Shown here one piece after another: positions 41,925 through 51,730 of a DNA stretch of 64,000 nt. The translations under genes and the position numbers were made by a program. The notes under the pieces were generated by a model that saw nothing but the letters and a program-made list of their open reading frames with translations, was not told the DNA's origin and made no database searches. Origin of the DNA: Hymenobacter negativus (GTDB taxonomy: Bacteria > Bacteroidota > Bacteroidia > Cytophagales > Hymenobacteraceae); contig NZ_JAGETZ010000010.1 of the NCBI RefSeq assembly GCF_017571495.1, positions 62,001 through 126,000 of the forward strand. The letters run 5' to 3'. The first letter of the stretch is position 1; each line of letters opens with the position of its first letter.

Positions 41925-44294
41925 ATGAATAAAGGAAAATTCCTGCTTCTGGCTATTTGGCTGGCGCCTGTACTCGGCTCGGGGCAAACGGTGAAACTTC
42001 AAAGCTTTTCCGTATCGGCGGTGCGCTTGCTGGACAGTCCCTTCTTGGAGGCCCAGCAGACGGACCAGGCTTATATGCTGTTGCTCAACCCCGACCGGCT
42101 GCTGGCGCCCTACCTGGCCTCGGCGGGCTTGCCGCCCAAAGCCGAGCGCTACGGCAACTGGGAAAACACGGGCCTGGATGGCCACATGGGTGGGCATTAC
42201 CTCTCGGCGCTGGCCTACATGTACGCCGCTACCGGCAATGAGCAAGTGAAGCAGCGCCTCGCGTACATGATTGACCAGCTGGAGGTTTGCCAGCAGAAAA
42301 GCGGCAATGGCTACCTGGGCGGCGTGCCGGGTGGCCCCGCCATGTGGGCGCAGGTGAAGGCCGGCAACATCAAGGCCAACAGCTTTGGGCTGAACGATAA
42401 GTGGGTGCCGCTCTACAACCTGCACAAAACCTGCGCCGGCCTGCGCGACGCCTACATGGTGGGCGGCAACGAGAAAGCCCGCGGCATGCTAATCAAGTTG
42501 ACCGACTGGTTTCTGGACCTGACTGCCAACCTGACGGATGCGCAGTTGCAGGAAATGATGCGCAGTGAGCACGGCGGCCTGAACGAGATATTCGCCGACG
42601 TAGCCGACCTCACCCACGACCGCAAGTACCTCACGCTGGCCCAGCGCTTCTCGCACCGGGTGGTGCTGGAGCCGCTGCTGGCTGGTAAGGACGTGCTGAA
42701 TGGCATGCACGCCAACACTCAGATTCCGAAAGTCATCGGCTTTGAGCGGGTGGCAGAGGTGGGGGGCGACCCGGCTTGGGCGGGAGCGGCGGCCTTTTTC
42801 TGGAAAACGGTGGTGGAAAACCGGACGGTTTCCATTGGGGGCAACAGCGTGAGCGAGCACTTCAACCCGGCCAGCAGCTTTGCGTCCATGCTGGAAAGCA
42901 CGGAAGGGCCGGAGACGTGCAATACCTACAACATGCTCAAGCTGAGCAAGGAGCTGTACCTGACCAGCGGCTCGACCAAGTACCTGGATTATTACGAGCG
43001 GGCGACTTACAATCATATTCTGTCGTCGCAGCACCCGGGGCAGGGGGGCTTTGTGTACTTCACGCCCATGCGGCCCCGGCACTACCGCGTGTACTCGCAG
43101 CCGCAAGAAGGCTTCTGGTGCTGCGTGGGCTCGGGCCTGGAAAACCACGGCAAATACGGCGAGCTGGTGTACGCGCATAAAGGCACCAACGAGTTGCTGG
43201 TGAACCTGTTCATTCCCTCCACGCTCACCTGGGCCGAGCAGGGGCTTACCCTTACCCAGCAGACAACTTTCCCCATGGAGGAACGCACACAGCTGAAGCT
43301 GGACCTGAAAAAGCCGCGCACCTTTGCGCTCAGCATCCGGCAGCCGCGCTGGGTGCCGGCGGGCCAACTGCAGGTGCAGGTCAATGGCCAATCAGTGACG
43401 GCCAGCGCCGCCTTGCCGGGCTACGTCACGCTGACGCGCAAGTGGCGCTCGGGCGACGTGGTGAGCGTGGCCCTGCCCATGACCACTACGGCCGAGTACC
43501 TGCCAGACCATTCCGCGTGGGTGTCGTTTGTGCACGGCCCGGTAGTGCTGGCGGCCGTCACGGATACCACCGATTTGAAGGGCCTGCGGGCCGATGGCGC
43601 GCGCATGTCGCACGTGCCCAATGGCAAGCTCTACCCAATTGAGGAAGCCCCCGTGCTCGTTTCGGCTGGTCCAAATGTGGCCGAGGGCATCAAGCCCGTG
43701 GCAGGCCATCCGCTCACCTTCACGGCCGCCAGCCTGATTGATGCCGAGCAATACCGCAACGTGCAGCTGGTGCCGTTTTACCAGATTCAAGATGCCCGCT
43801 ACATGGTGTACTGGCCCGTGACGACGCCCGCTGGCCTGGTGGCCCGTAAGGAGGAGCTGCGGCGCAAAGACGAGGAAAAGCGGGCGCTCGAAGCCCGCAC
43901 CGTGGACCAGATAACTCCTGGCGAGCAGCAGCCGGAGTCCGACCACGGCTTTCAGGGCGAGCAAACCGAAACCGGCACCTTCCGCAACCGCCACTGGCGC
44001 CACGCCACTGGCTGGTTCAGCTACAAGCTGCGCAACCCGCAGCGTAGTGCCCGCACGCTACGGGTAACCTACGCGGGCGGCGACAAGAACCGGCAGTTCA
44101 GTATTTTGGTGAATGGGCTGCCGCTGGCGAAAGTCCGACTAGAGGGCAACTCACAGGGCGACTTCTATGACATGGAATATGCGCTGCCGGAAACACTACG
44201 CAAACCAAATGCCCCCACGGAGCTAACCATAAAATTCCTAGCAGAAGCCGCATCCACGGCGGGCGGCGTGTACGATGTGCGCCTGCTACGGTAG
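41925..44294 (+). CDS. GH127 beta-L-arabinofuranosidase
   Basis: A 789-residue secreted enzyme from ATG 41925, with a GTG one codon earlier. Glu330 and Cys332 (GPETCNTYNMLKLSKEL) with Cys399-Cys400 (FWCCVGSGLENHGKYGE) match the zinc-thiolate active site of Bifidobacterium HypBA1 (E338, C340, C417, C418), where the last Cys is the nucleophile. An alpha/alpha barrel occupies the N-terminal two thirds and beta domains the rest, ending in a domain with TFRNRHWRHATGWFSYKL. The family acts on beta-L-arabinofuranosides. In a xylan locus the target could be an arabinose-containing side chain, which is unusual since xylan arabinose is mainly alpha-linked. Confidence 0.92.
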   Translation: MNKGKFLLLAIWLAPVLGSGQTVKLQSFSVSAVRLLDSPFLEAQQTDQAYMLLLNPDRLLAPYLASAGLPPKAERYGNWENTGLDGHMGGHYLSALAYMYAATGNEQVKQRLAYMIDQLEVCQQKSGNGYLGGVPGGPAMWAQVKAGNIKANSFGLNDKWVPLYNLHKTCAGLRDAYMVGGNEKARGMLIKLTDWFLDLTANLTDAQLQEMMRSEHGGLNEIFADVADLTHDRKYLTLAQRFSHRVVLEPLLAGKDVLNGMHANTQIPKVIGFERVAEVGGDPAWAGAAAFFWKTVVENRTVSIGGNSVSEHFNPASSFASMLESTEGPETCNTYNMLKLSKELYLTSGSTKYLDYYERATYNHILSSQHPGQGGFVYFTPMRPRHYRVYSQPQEGFWCCVGSGLENHGKYGELVYAHKGTNELLVNLFIPSTLTWAEQGLTLTQQTTFPMEERTQLKLDLKKPRTFALSIRQPRWVPAGQLQVQVNGQSVTASAALPGYVTLTRKWRSGDVVSVALPMTTTAEYLPDHSAWVSFVHGPVVLAAVTDTTDLKGLRADGARMSHVPNGKLYPIEEAPVLVSAGPNVAEGIKPVAGHPLTFTAASLIDAEQYRNVQLVPFYQIQDARYMVYWPVTTPAGLVARKEELRRKDEEKRALEARTVDQITPGEQQPESDHGFQGEQTETGTFRNRHWRHATGWFSYKLRNPQRSARTLRVTYAGGDKNRQFSILVNGLPLAKVRLEGNSQGDFYDMEYALPETLRKPNAPTELTIKFLAEAASTAGGVYDVRLLR

Positions 44295-44403
44295 GTCCGG
44301 GTATATAGGCCCGCAGACCCACCCCGGCAGGCGCTAGCCACGTTGAGTACTAGATTTTTCAACTTTCACTCCTGCTTCCGAGCTCTTTCGTCCCTCGATT
44401 AAC

Positions 44404-46089
44404 ATGAAAATCAATCACCTAAAGGCATTCGTTGCTGCTACAGCTACCATACTGCTGCCTTTTTCAGACCTATTTGCACAATCGATTGACTTAATTAATC
44501 CGATTCTAACTGGCTTTTACCCAGACCCTAGCATTGTCAAGGTTGGGCCAGATTACTACTTGGTCAACTCCACGTTTTCCTACTTTCCGGGCATCCCGGT
44601 GATGCACAGCAAGGACCTGAAGAACTGGAAGCAGGTGGGTAACGTCATCAGCAGGCCTTCGCAGATGAACTTCCTGGGCGACCGTATGACCCGGGGCTTG
44701 TTTGCGCCCGCCATTGAGTACCACAACGGTACGTACTACGTCACCTGCACGCTAATTGACCACAAGGGCAACTTCGTGGTGACGGCCAAAAACCCGGCTG
44801 GCCCGTGGAGCGACCCCACGTTCCTGCCCCAGGTGCGCGGCATCGACCCCTCGCTGTATTTCGAGGGCGACAAGGCCTACGTCATCTACAACAGCGACCC
44901 GCCCGACAATAAGCCGCTCTACGACGGTCACCGCTCCATCAAGATTATCGAACTAAACCCGCAAACGCTGCAAACCGTGGGCGAGTCCAAAATTGTGGTG
45001 AATGGCGGCGTGGACCTCAGCAAAAAGCCCGTCTGGATTGAGGGGCCGCACCTGATGAAGCGCAACAGCTGGTACTATCTCTACGCGGCCGAGGGCGGCA
45101 CGTCGGTAAACCATACGGAGGTCGTGTTCCGCAGCAAGGAGCCGCTAGGGCCGTTTGTGCCCTACGAGAAAAACCCCATTCTCTCGCAGCGCGAGCTGCC
45201 GAAGGACCGCAAAGACCCCATCACGTCGGCCGGCCACGCGCAGTTTGTGGAGGGGCCGGATGGCAAGACCTACGCCATTTTCCTGGCTGTACGGCCTTAT
45301 GAGGGCAACTTCTACAACACCGGCCGCGAAACCTTCATCGTGCCCGTGACCTGGAAAGACGAGTGGCCGGTAATGGAGCCCGGCCCCAATGGGGTTCAGT
45401 ACAGCTACAAAGCTAATTTCCCGGAGGTGAAGCAGCCCGGCGCCCGGCCCCAGAGCGGCAATTTCGGCTACACCCTCACATTCGAGAAGCAGCTTGACCC
45501 GGCGCTGCTGTTTCTGCGCACGGTGGACAGCACCAATTATTCGCTGAGCAAAGCCAAGGGGCTCACCCTGAAGCTGAAGCCCGAAACGGTGGCCGAAACC
45601 GGCAATCCAGCTTTCATTGGCAAGCGCCAGCAGCACATGTACTGTACTGCCGAAACCGAGTTGACGTTCGCGCCGAAAGCCGCCAATGAAAAGGCAGGCT
45701 TGGTCATCTTCCAGGATGAGAAGCATTTCTATTACCTCTGTAAGTCGGTGGACGGGGGCAAGCCCATGCTGCAACTCTTCAAAAGCACCGCCGATGTGAA
45801 GCAGCCGGAGCTGCTGGCCCAGGCGCCGCTCAAGTCGGCTACGGCCAGCGTGCAGCTGCGCATCCAGGCCCAGGCTGATGCCTACAACTTCCAGTTTTCG
45901 GAGAACGGCAAAACCTGGACGACCCTCAAAGACAAGGTGGACGGCAAGTTCCTGAGCACGCAGGTGGCGGGCGGCTTCATCGGCTGCCTGTTCGGGATGT
46001 ACGCCACTTCGTCGGGCCAGCCCACTGCCAACACGGCTTCCTTCAAGTGGCTGAAATACGAGGGCAACGACCCAGTGTACAAGAAATAA
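44404..46089 (+). CDS. GH43 beta-xylosidase / alpha-L-arabinofuranosidase with C-terminal beta-sandwich
   Basis: A 561-residue secreted protein with signal peptide MKINHLKAFVAATATILLPF...LFAQ. The five-bladed GH43 propeller has the base Asp41 (FYPDPSIVKV), modulator Asp148 (RGIDPSLYFEGD) and acid Glu213 (WIEGPHLMKR). From ~345 a concanavalin-like beta-sandwich (YTLTFEKQLDPALLFLRTV, KAGLVIFQDEKHFYYL) follows, typical of xylosidase-type GH43 enzymes. It probably frees xylose or arabinose from short chains. Of the five GH43 proteins here it is the best candidate for the missing beta-xylosidase activity. Confidence 0.9.
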   Translation: MKINHLKAFVAATATILLPFSDLFAQSIDLINPILTGFYPDPSIVKVGPDYYLVNSTFSYFPGIPVMHSKDLKNWKQVGNVISRPSQMNFLGDRMTRGLFAPAIEYHNGTYYVTCTLIDHKGNFVVTAKNPAGPWSDPTFLPQVRGIDPSLYFEGDKAYVIYNSDPPDNKPLYDGHRSIKIIELNPQTLQTVGESKIVVNGGVDLSKKPVWIEGPHLMKRNSWYYLYAAEGGTSVNHTEVVFRSKEPLGPFVPYEKNPILSQRELPKDRKDPITSAGHAQFVEGPDGKTYAIFLAVRPYEGNFYNTGRETFIVPVTWKDEWPVMEPGPNGVQYSYKANFPEVKQPGARPQSGNFGYTLTFEKQLDPALLFLRTVDSTNYSLSKAKGLTLKLKPETVAETGNPAFIGKRQQHMYCTAETELTFAPKAANEKAGLVIFQDEKHFYYLCKSVDGGKPMLQLFKSTADVKQPELLAQAPLKSATASVQLRIQAQADAYNFQFSENGKTWTTLKDKVDGKFLSTQVAGGFIGCLFGMYATSSGQPTANTASFKWLKYEGNDPVYKK

Positions 46090-46157
46090 TGCCCACTGTG
46101 CGGGCTATTGATCACCCCGTTCACTGCAGCCAGTGCCCCGCTTTTGAATTACTTACC

Positions 46158-48086
46158 ATGCGTTTGACTCTCTTTTTTGGCGTATTGATGCTTGCTGCCG
46201 CCACTGCCCAAGCCGCCGGCCCCGTTGTCGTCAGCAGCCCCGATGGGGCCGTGCAGGTGACCGTGGACGTAACTGCCCAAGGCCAGCCCACCTACGCCGT
46301 GCGCTACCGCGCCGCCGAGCTGCTGCGCCCCTCGCGCCTGGGCCTGCAGCTGGCCAGCGCCGACCTCACGCAGGGCCTGAAACTGACCAGTGCCGACAAG
46401 GCAACCGCCGTGGCCGACGACTACCAGCTGGCCACCGACAAGCGCGCCAACTGCCACTATCGGGCCAACCGCCGGGTGGTGCATTTCGTCGGCAGGGCAG
46501 GGGAGCCCACGTTGAGCGTAGTGTTTCAGGTGTCGAACGATGGGGTGGCATTTCAGTACCTCATCGAAGGCAAAAGCGCCGATGTGCAGCGCATTACGGT
46601 CGAAAAAACCAGTTTCCATCTGCCCGCTGGGGCCAAGGGCTGGCTGCACCCGCACGCCAAAGCCCAGACCGGCTTTGCCAATACGCAGCCCTCGTACGAG
46701 GAAAATTACCAGCGCGGCATTGCGGCGGGCACGCCGTCCACGATAGGGCAGGGCTGGTCGTTTCCGGCGCTGTTTGAAACGGGCGGCCACTGGGTGCTGC
46801 TCACCGAGGCAGGCATGGGTCGCAACTACTGCGGCAGCCACCTGGCCCACGAATCGCCAGACGCTGACTACAGCATCGCCTTTCCGCAGGCCCCGGAGAA
46901 AACGACCCCCGAGGCGGCGCTGCTGCCCGAAAGCCGCCTGCCCTGGCGCTCGCCCTGGCGCGTGGTGGTGGTGGGCAATTCGCTGGCTCCCATCGTAGAA
47001 TCGACGCTGACGACGGACCTGAGTGCACCGGCTAAAACGCCTCTGCTCACCGAGGCGCCCGGCAAATCGTCGTGGTCGTGGGTGCTGATGGGTGACAAAA
47101 ACACGACCTACGACGTGCAACGCCGCTTTATCGACTACTCGGCTGCCATGGGCTGGCGCTACTGCCTGGTCGATGCGTTGTGGGATACGCAGATAGGTTA
47201 CGATAAGACGGCCGAGCTGGCCCAATATGCCCGTTCCAAAAACGTGGGCCTGCTGGTGTGGTACAACTCCAACGGCAACTGGAACCAGGCCCCGCAAACG
47301 CCCGCCAAGGTGCTGTTTGACGCCGAAAGCCGGCGCAAGGAGTTTGCCCGCATCAAACAGATGGGCGTGGCGGGTGTGAAAATCGACTTTTTCGGCGGCG
47401 ATGGGCAGTCATTTATGAACTACTACCAGGACCTGCTGACCGATGCGGCCCAGGCCGGCTTGCTCGTTAATTTCCACGGTGCCACCATTCCGCGTGGCTG
47501 GAACCGTACCTACCCCAACCTGATGACGATGGAAGCCGTGAAGGGCTTCGAGTTCCTGACTTTCGACCAGCGCAACACCGACCAGGAAGCTACGCACTGC
47601 GCCATGCTGCCCTTCACCCGCAACGCCGTGGGGCCGATGGACTTTACGCCTATGGCCTTCTCGGAGATTAGAGGCAAGGAACGTCGCACTTCCAATGCCT
47701 TCGAGCTGGCCTTATCAGTGCTGTTTCAGTCGGGCATTCAGCATTACGCCGAGGTGCCCGAGGGCATGGCTGCGCAGCCCGCTTACGTGCAGGATTTCGT
47801 GAAAAAGTTGCCGCCCCGCTGGGCCGACGTGAAGCTGCTCGACGGCTTCCCCGGCGACTACGCGGTGCTGGCCCGCCAGGCGCCTGACGGCAAGTGGTAC
47901 GTGTCCGGCATTAACGCCACCGACGCGCCCAAAACCCTGCAGCTCGACCTCAGCAAGCTTGGCCTGGCCAGCGGCACCCTCATCACCGATGGCGCTACCA
48001 ACCGCAGCTTCAGCACCCGGGCGGTGGGCGACAAGGCCCTTAGCGTGACGCTGCCGGCCCGCGGCGGCTTCGTGGTGCAGCCTTAA
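46158..48086 (+). CDS. GH97 alpha-galactosidase/glucosidase, retaining type
   Basis: A 642-residue secreted protein from ATG 46158 with signal MRLTLFFGVLMLAAATAQA; an in-frame start at 46047 inside the GH43 gene is rejected. It has the N-terminal beta-supersandwich (VVSSPDGAVQVTVDV), the barrel, and a C-terminal beta domain. Asp410 (GVKIDFFGGDG) occupies the nucleophile position of the retaining GH97 alpha-galactosidase BT1871, and Glu459 (TMEAVKGFE) the acid/base; inverting SusB-type enzymes lack the Asp. Retaining alpha-galactosidase activity on xylan side chains is therefore more likely than starch activity. Confidence 0.9.
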   Translation: MRLTLFFGVLMLAAATAQAAGPVVVSSPDGAVQVTVDVTAQGQPTYAVRYRAAELLRPSRLGLQLASADLTQGLKLTSADKATAVADDYQLATDKRANCHYRANRRVVHFVGRAGEPTLSVVFQVSNDGVAFQYLIEGKSADVQRITVEKTSFHLPAGAKGWLHPHAKAQTGFANTQPSYEENYQRGIAAGTPSTIGQGWSFPALFETGGHWVLLTEAGMGRNYCGSHLAHESPDADYSIAFPQAPEKTTPEAALLPESRLPWRSPWRVVVVGNSLAPIVESTLTTDLSAPAKTPLLTEAPGKSSWSWVLMGDKNTTYDVQRRFIDYSAAMGWRYCLVDALWDTQIGYDKTAELAQYARSKNVGLLVWYNSNGNWNQAPQTPAKVLFDAESRRKEFARIKQMGVAGVKIDFFGGDGQSFMNYYQDLLTDAAQAGLLVNFHGATIPRGWNRTYPNLMTMEAVKGFEFLTFDQRNTDQEATHCAMLPFTRNAVGPMDFTPMAFSEIRGKERRTSNAFELALSVLFQSGIQHYAEVPEGMAAQPAYVQDFVKKLPPRWADVKLLDGFPGDYAVLARQAPDGKWYVSGINATDAPKTLQLDLSKLGLASGTLITDGATNRSFSTRAVGDKALSVTLPARGGFVVQP

Positions 48087-48130
48087 CGGTTTTCGCTTTC
48101 CATACAACCCAATCACTCTCCCGTTATCTC

Positions 48131-50614
48131 ATGCGTCACACTCTCGTCAAGGCATTCTTCCTGCTGGTTTGCTGGGCCGGCACGGCGGTCCACGTTGTGG
48201 GCAAGCCCACGCCGACGCCCATGCGGCTGTGGTACGACCGGCCCGCGGCCAACTGGAACGAGGCCCTGCCCATCGGCAATGGCCGCCTGGGGGCCATGGT
48301 ATTCGGGGCGCCGGAGCGGGAGCGGCTCCAGCTAAACGAGGAAACCATCTGGGCCGGCGGCCCCAACAACAACGTGAAGTCTGACGCTCTACCGGTGGTA
48401 AAGCAGTTGCGGACGCAGCTTCTGGCTGGGCAGTTGGTGGAGGCCCAGGCCCTGGCGCAGGCCCAAATGCAGCCCGTCGGCAACAGCGGCATGCCCTACC
48501 AGATGGCCGCCAACGTGTACCTGGATTTTCCAAGCCATGACAAAGCCACCAACTACCAGCGCGACCTAGACATCGGCCGTGCCGTGGCATCGGTCAGCTA
48601 CCAGCTGGGGGGCGTCACATACCGCCGCGAGATGCTTAGCTCCTTGGCCGACCAGGTAATTATCGTGCGCCTCACGGCCAGTAAGCCCGGCCATATTAGC
48701 TGCCAGCTGGGTGCGGAAAGTCTGCTGAAATACACCGTGCACGCCGAAAACAACCAGCTGTTGCTCGATGGCCGTGGCAGCGAGCACGAAGGCCAGGAAG
48801 GTCAGATTCGTTTTCAGCTACGGGCGCAGGCCGTGGCCGAAGGCGGCAGCGCGCAAACTACCGACGCCGGCATCCGCATTGAAAACGCCAACAGTGCCAC
48901 CCTCTACTTCTCGATTGGTACCAACTTCGTCAATTACCACGATGTGAGCGGCAACGCGGCGGCGCGGGCCACAACCTATTTAGCCCAAGCTGTGGGCAAA
49001 AAGTACGAACCAGCAAAGGCGGCGCACACGGCAGCTTATCAGCGCTACTTCAACCGCGTGACGCTGAACCTAGGTGTGACGCCCGCCGCCGAGCTGCCCA
49101 CCAACAAGCGCCTCGAAAACTTCGCCAACGGCCAAGACCCAGCCTTGGCGGCGCTGTACTTTCAGTACGGCCGCTACCTGTTGATTTCCAGTTCACAGCC
49201 GGGCGGGCAGCCAGCCAACCTGCAAGGCATCTGGAACGACCAACTCAAGGGCCCTTGGGATAGCAAGTATACGGTGAACATCAACACCGAAATGAACTAC
49301 TGGCCAGCAGAGGTGACCAACCTGACCGAGCTGCACCAGCCGCTGTTCAGCATGCTCAAAGACCTGAGCGTGACCGGCCAGCAGAGCGCTCGCCAGATGT
49401 ACGGCGCCCGTGGCTGGATGCTGCACCACAACACCGATATCTGGCGCATCACCGGGCAGGTAGACCCGCCGCAGTACGGTCTCTGGCCCATGGGCGGGGC
49501 CTGGCTTTCACAGCACCTCTGGGACCATTACCAGTTTACCGGCGACGAGCAGTTTTTGCGCGAGTACTACCCTGTGCTCAAGGGCGCCGCCACTTATTTG
49601 GTGGATGCCTTGCAGCCCGAGCCCACTCACCAGTGGCTGGTAGTGGCCCCGTCGGTGTCGCCCGAAAACACCTATGCGCTCAACGGTAAGCGCATTGCCG
49701 TCGTGGCGGGCACCACCATGGATAATCAGTTGGTGTTCGACCTGTTCTCGAAAACCATCCGCGCCGCCGAGCTTCTTCAGCTTGACAAGCCCTTTGCTGA
49801 TACCCTGCGCACCCTGCGCGAGCGGCTCGCCCCGAAGCAAATCGGGCAGTATGGGCAGGTGCAGGAGTGGCTGCAAGATGTTGACGACCCCAAAGACCAG
49901 CACCGACACATTTCGCACCTGTACGGGCTGTACCCGAGCGGGCAGATTTCGCCTTACCGCACGCCCGCATTGTTTGAAGCCGCCCGCACCACCCTCACCG
50001 AGCGCGGCGACGTGTCCACGGGCTGGTCGATGGGCTGGAAAGTGAACTTCTGGGCCCGCATGCAAGACGGCAACCACGCCTATAAGCTGCTCACCGAGCA
50101 GCTGCACCTACGCTCCGGGGCGGGTGGCAACTCGGGTGAGGGCGGGGGCACCTACCCCAACTTGCTGGATGCGCACCCGCCGTTTCAGATTGACGGCAAC
50201 TTTGGCTGCACGGCGGGCCTGGCCGAACTGTTGGTGCAAAGCCACGACGGGGCCATCGACCTACTGCCGGCCCTGCCCGACGCCTGGCCAACCGGCGAGG
50301 TAACCGGCCTGGTAGCTCGCGGCGGCTACGTGGTAGACCTGGCCTGGAGCCAGGGTAAAATCACGCGCGCCCGCATCACCTCGCGGCTCGGGGGCAACTG
50401 CCGCGTGCGCGTGCACAGCCCTGTGGTGGCCACCGGCGGTACCAAGCTGCTGGCCGCAAAGGGCGAAAACGCCAACCCGTTCTACCAGACCCCGGCGGTG
50501 AAAGCCCCGCTGGTATCTGCCAAAACCGTGGCCAGGCAACCCACGCTGGCGTCCTCGTCGGTGTATGATTTCCCCACTGAGGCCGGCAAGACCTACGTCG
50601 TGCAAGCCCGGTAA
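48131..50614 (+). CDS. GH95 alpha-L-galactosidase/fucosidase
   Basis: An 827-residue secreted enzyme with a signal peptide (MRHTLVKAFFLLVCWAGTAVHVVG). MRLWYDRPAANWNEALPIGNGRLGAMVFG is the family opening. The active site shows Asn383 and Asn385 (VNINTEMNYWPAEVTNL), Glu512 (VAPSVSPENTY) and Asp688 (FQIDGNFGCTAGLAELL), matching the N421/N423/E566/D766 set of Bifidobacterium AfcA. GH95 enzymes cleave alpha-1,2-linked L-fucose or, in Bacteroides ovatus complex-xylan loci, L-galactose. Without fucose genes nearby, alpha-L-galactosidase on a xylan side chain is the better inference. Confidence 0.92.
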   Translation: MRHTLVKAFFLLVCWAGTAVHVVGKPTPTPMRLWYDRPAANWNEALPIGNGRLGAMVFGAPERERLQLNEETIWAGGPNNNVKSDALPVVKQLRTQLLAGQLVEAQALAQAQMQPVGNSGMPYQMAANVYLDFPSHDKATNYQRDLDIGRAVASVSYQLGGVTYRREMLSSLADQVIIVRLTASKPGHISCQLGAESLLKYTVHAENNQLLLDGRGSEHEGQEGQIRFQLRAQAVAEGGSAQTTDAGIRIENANSATLYFSIGTNFVNYHDVSGNAAARATTYLAQAVGKKYEPAKAAHTAAYQRYFNRVTLNLGVTPAAELPTNKRLENFANGQDPALAALYFQYGRYLLISSSQPGGQPANLQGIWNDQLKGPWDSKYTVNINTEMNYWPAEVTNLTELHQPLFSMLKDLSVTGQQSARQMYGARGWMLHHNTDIWRITGQVDPPQYGLWPMGGAWLSQHLWDHYQFTGDEQFLREYYPVLKGAATYLVDALQPEPTHQWLVVAPSVSPENTYALNGKRIAVVAGTTMDNQLVFDLFSKTIRAAELLQLDKPFADTLRTLRERLAPKQIGQYGQVQEWLQDVDDPKDQHRHISHLYGLYPSGQISPYRTPALFEAARTTLTERGDVSTGWSMGWKVNFWARMQDGNHAYKLLTEQLHLRSGAGGNSGEGGGTYPNLLDAHPPFQIDGNFGCTAGLAELLVQSHDGAIDLLPALPDAWPTGEVTGLVARGGYVVDLAWSQGKITRARITSRLGGNCRVRVHSPVVATGGTKLLAAKGENANPFYQTPAVKAPLVSAKTVARQPTLASSSVYDFPTEAGKTYVVQAR

Positions 50615-50655
50615 TCCTTCCGCTTCTAACGCCTTCATCAAGCATACTCCCACCC

Positions 50656-51633
50656 ATGAAAAACAACTTTTTCGCCCTGCTCGCCACCCTTGTCGTGTCA
50701 ATGACTGGTACCGAGTTGCGGGCGCAAAACCCCATCATCCGCGACGTATTCACGGCCGACCCGGCGCCGCTGGTCTACCACGACACGCTGTTTCTCTACA
50801 CCGGCCACGACACGGCTTCGGTGAAGGAAACCAATTACAAGATGCCCGACTGGCGCGTGTACTCCACCACCGACATGAAGCACTGGAAGGACTACGGCAC
50901 GCGCCTCTCCGTCAAGACGTTCGCCTGGGCCACCGGCGACGCCTACGCCGCGCAGTGCGTCGAGCACAACGGCAAATTCTACTGGTTCGCGGCCACGTTT
51001 CAGCGGAACGCCGACCCGAATAACAAGGTCGGCAATCGGGGTGCGGCTATTGGCGTGGCTGTGTCGGACCGGCCCACCGGCCCGTTCAAGGACGCTATTG
51101 GCCACGCGCTGATTACGAACGACATGACCCTCGACCAGAAGCACGGCTGGGACGACATCGACCCCACCGTTTTCATCGACGACGACAAGCAGGCCTACCT
51201 GTACTGGGGCAACGGCAGCTGCCGTTGGGTGAAGCTCAAGGACAACATGACCGAGCTGGCCGGTCCCATCACCGTTTTCAAGCCCAAAAACTACATCGAA
51301 GGCCCCTGGGTTTACAAGCGCAAAAAGCTCTACTACCTGGTGTACGCCAGTGCCGGCACCAAGCCCGAGATGATTGAGTACTGCACGGCCCCCAGCGCCA
51401 CCGGCCCCTGGACCTACCAGGGCATCATTCAAGGCAACGTGCCCAACAGCGGCACCACGCACCCCGGCATCGTGGATTATAAGGGCAAGAGCTATTTCTT
51501 CTACCACAACGGCTCGCTGCCCACTGGTGGCAATTTCCGGCGCTCCATCTGCGTGGACTATATGTACTACAACCCAGACGGTACCATTAAGCCCATTGTG
51601 CAAACCACCCAGGGCGTGGCCCCAGTGAAGTAA
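50656..51633 (+). CDS. GH43 arabinofuranosidase-type enzyme (GH43_29-like)
   Basis: A 325-residue protein with signal MKNNFFALLATLVVSMTGTELRAQ and only the propeller. Asp35 (FTADPAPLVY), Asp169 (DDIDPTVFID) and Glu215 (YIEGPWVYKR) form the catalytic triad. Repeated features such as YSTTDMKHWKDYG, VSDRPTGPFKDAIG, LYWGNGSCRWVKL and TTHPGIVDYKGKSYFFYHNG place it with the enzymes at 55923 and 62173; the three are paralogues. This group acts mostly on arabinose side chains of arabinoxylan. The subfamily number is from memory. Confidence 0.9.
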   Translation: MKNNFFALLATLVVSMTGTELRAQNPIIRDVFTADPAPLVYHDTLFLYTGHDTASVKETNYKMPDWRVYSTTDMKHWKDYGTRLSVKTFAWATGDAYAAQCVEHNGKFYWFAATFQRNADPNNKVGNRGAAIGVAVSDRPTGPFKDAIGHALITNDMTLDQKHGWDDIDPTVFIDDDKQAYLYWGNGSCRWVKLKDNMTELAGPITVFKPKNYIEGPWVYKRKKLYYLVYASAGTKPEMIEYCTAPSATGPWTYQGIIQGNVPNSGTTHPGIVDYKGKSYFFYHNGSLPTGGNFRRSICVDYMYYNPDGTIKPIVQTTQGVAPVK

Positions 51634-51730
51634 GACATTGCCGCCAGCGAGCAGTAGCGCGGTCCACAACGCTCGTGCTGCCCGCCCTTTCTCAAGTCCA
51701 GTTGGCAATCGGTTTTAAGTAGTCATTTCT

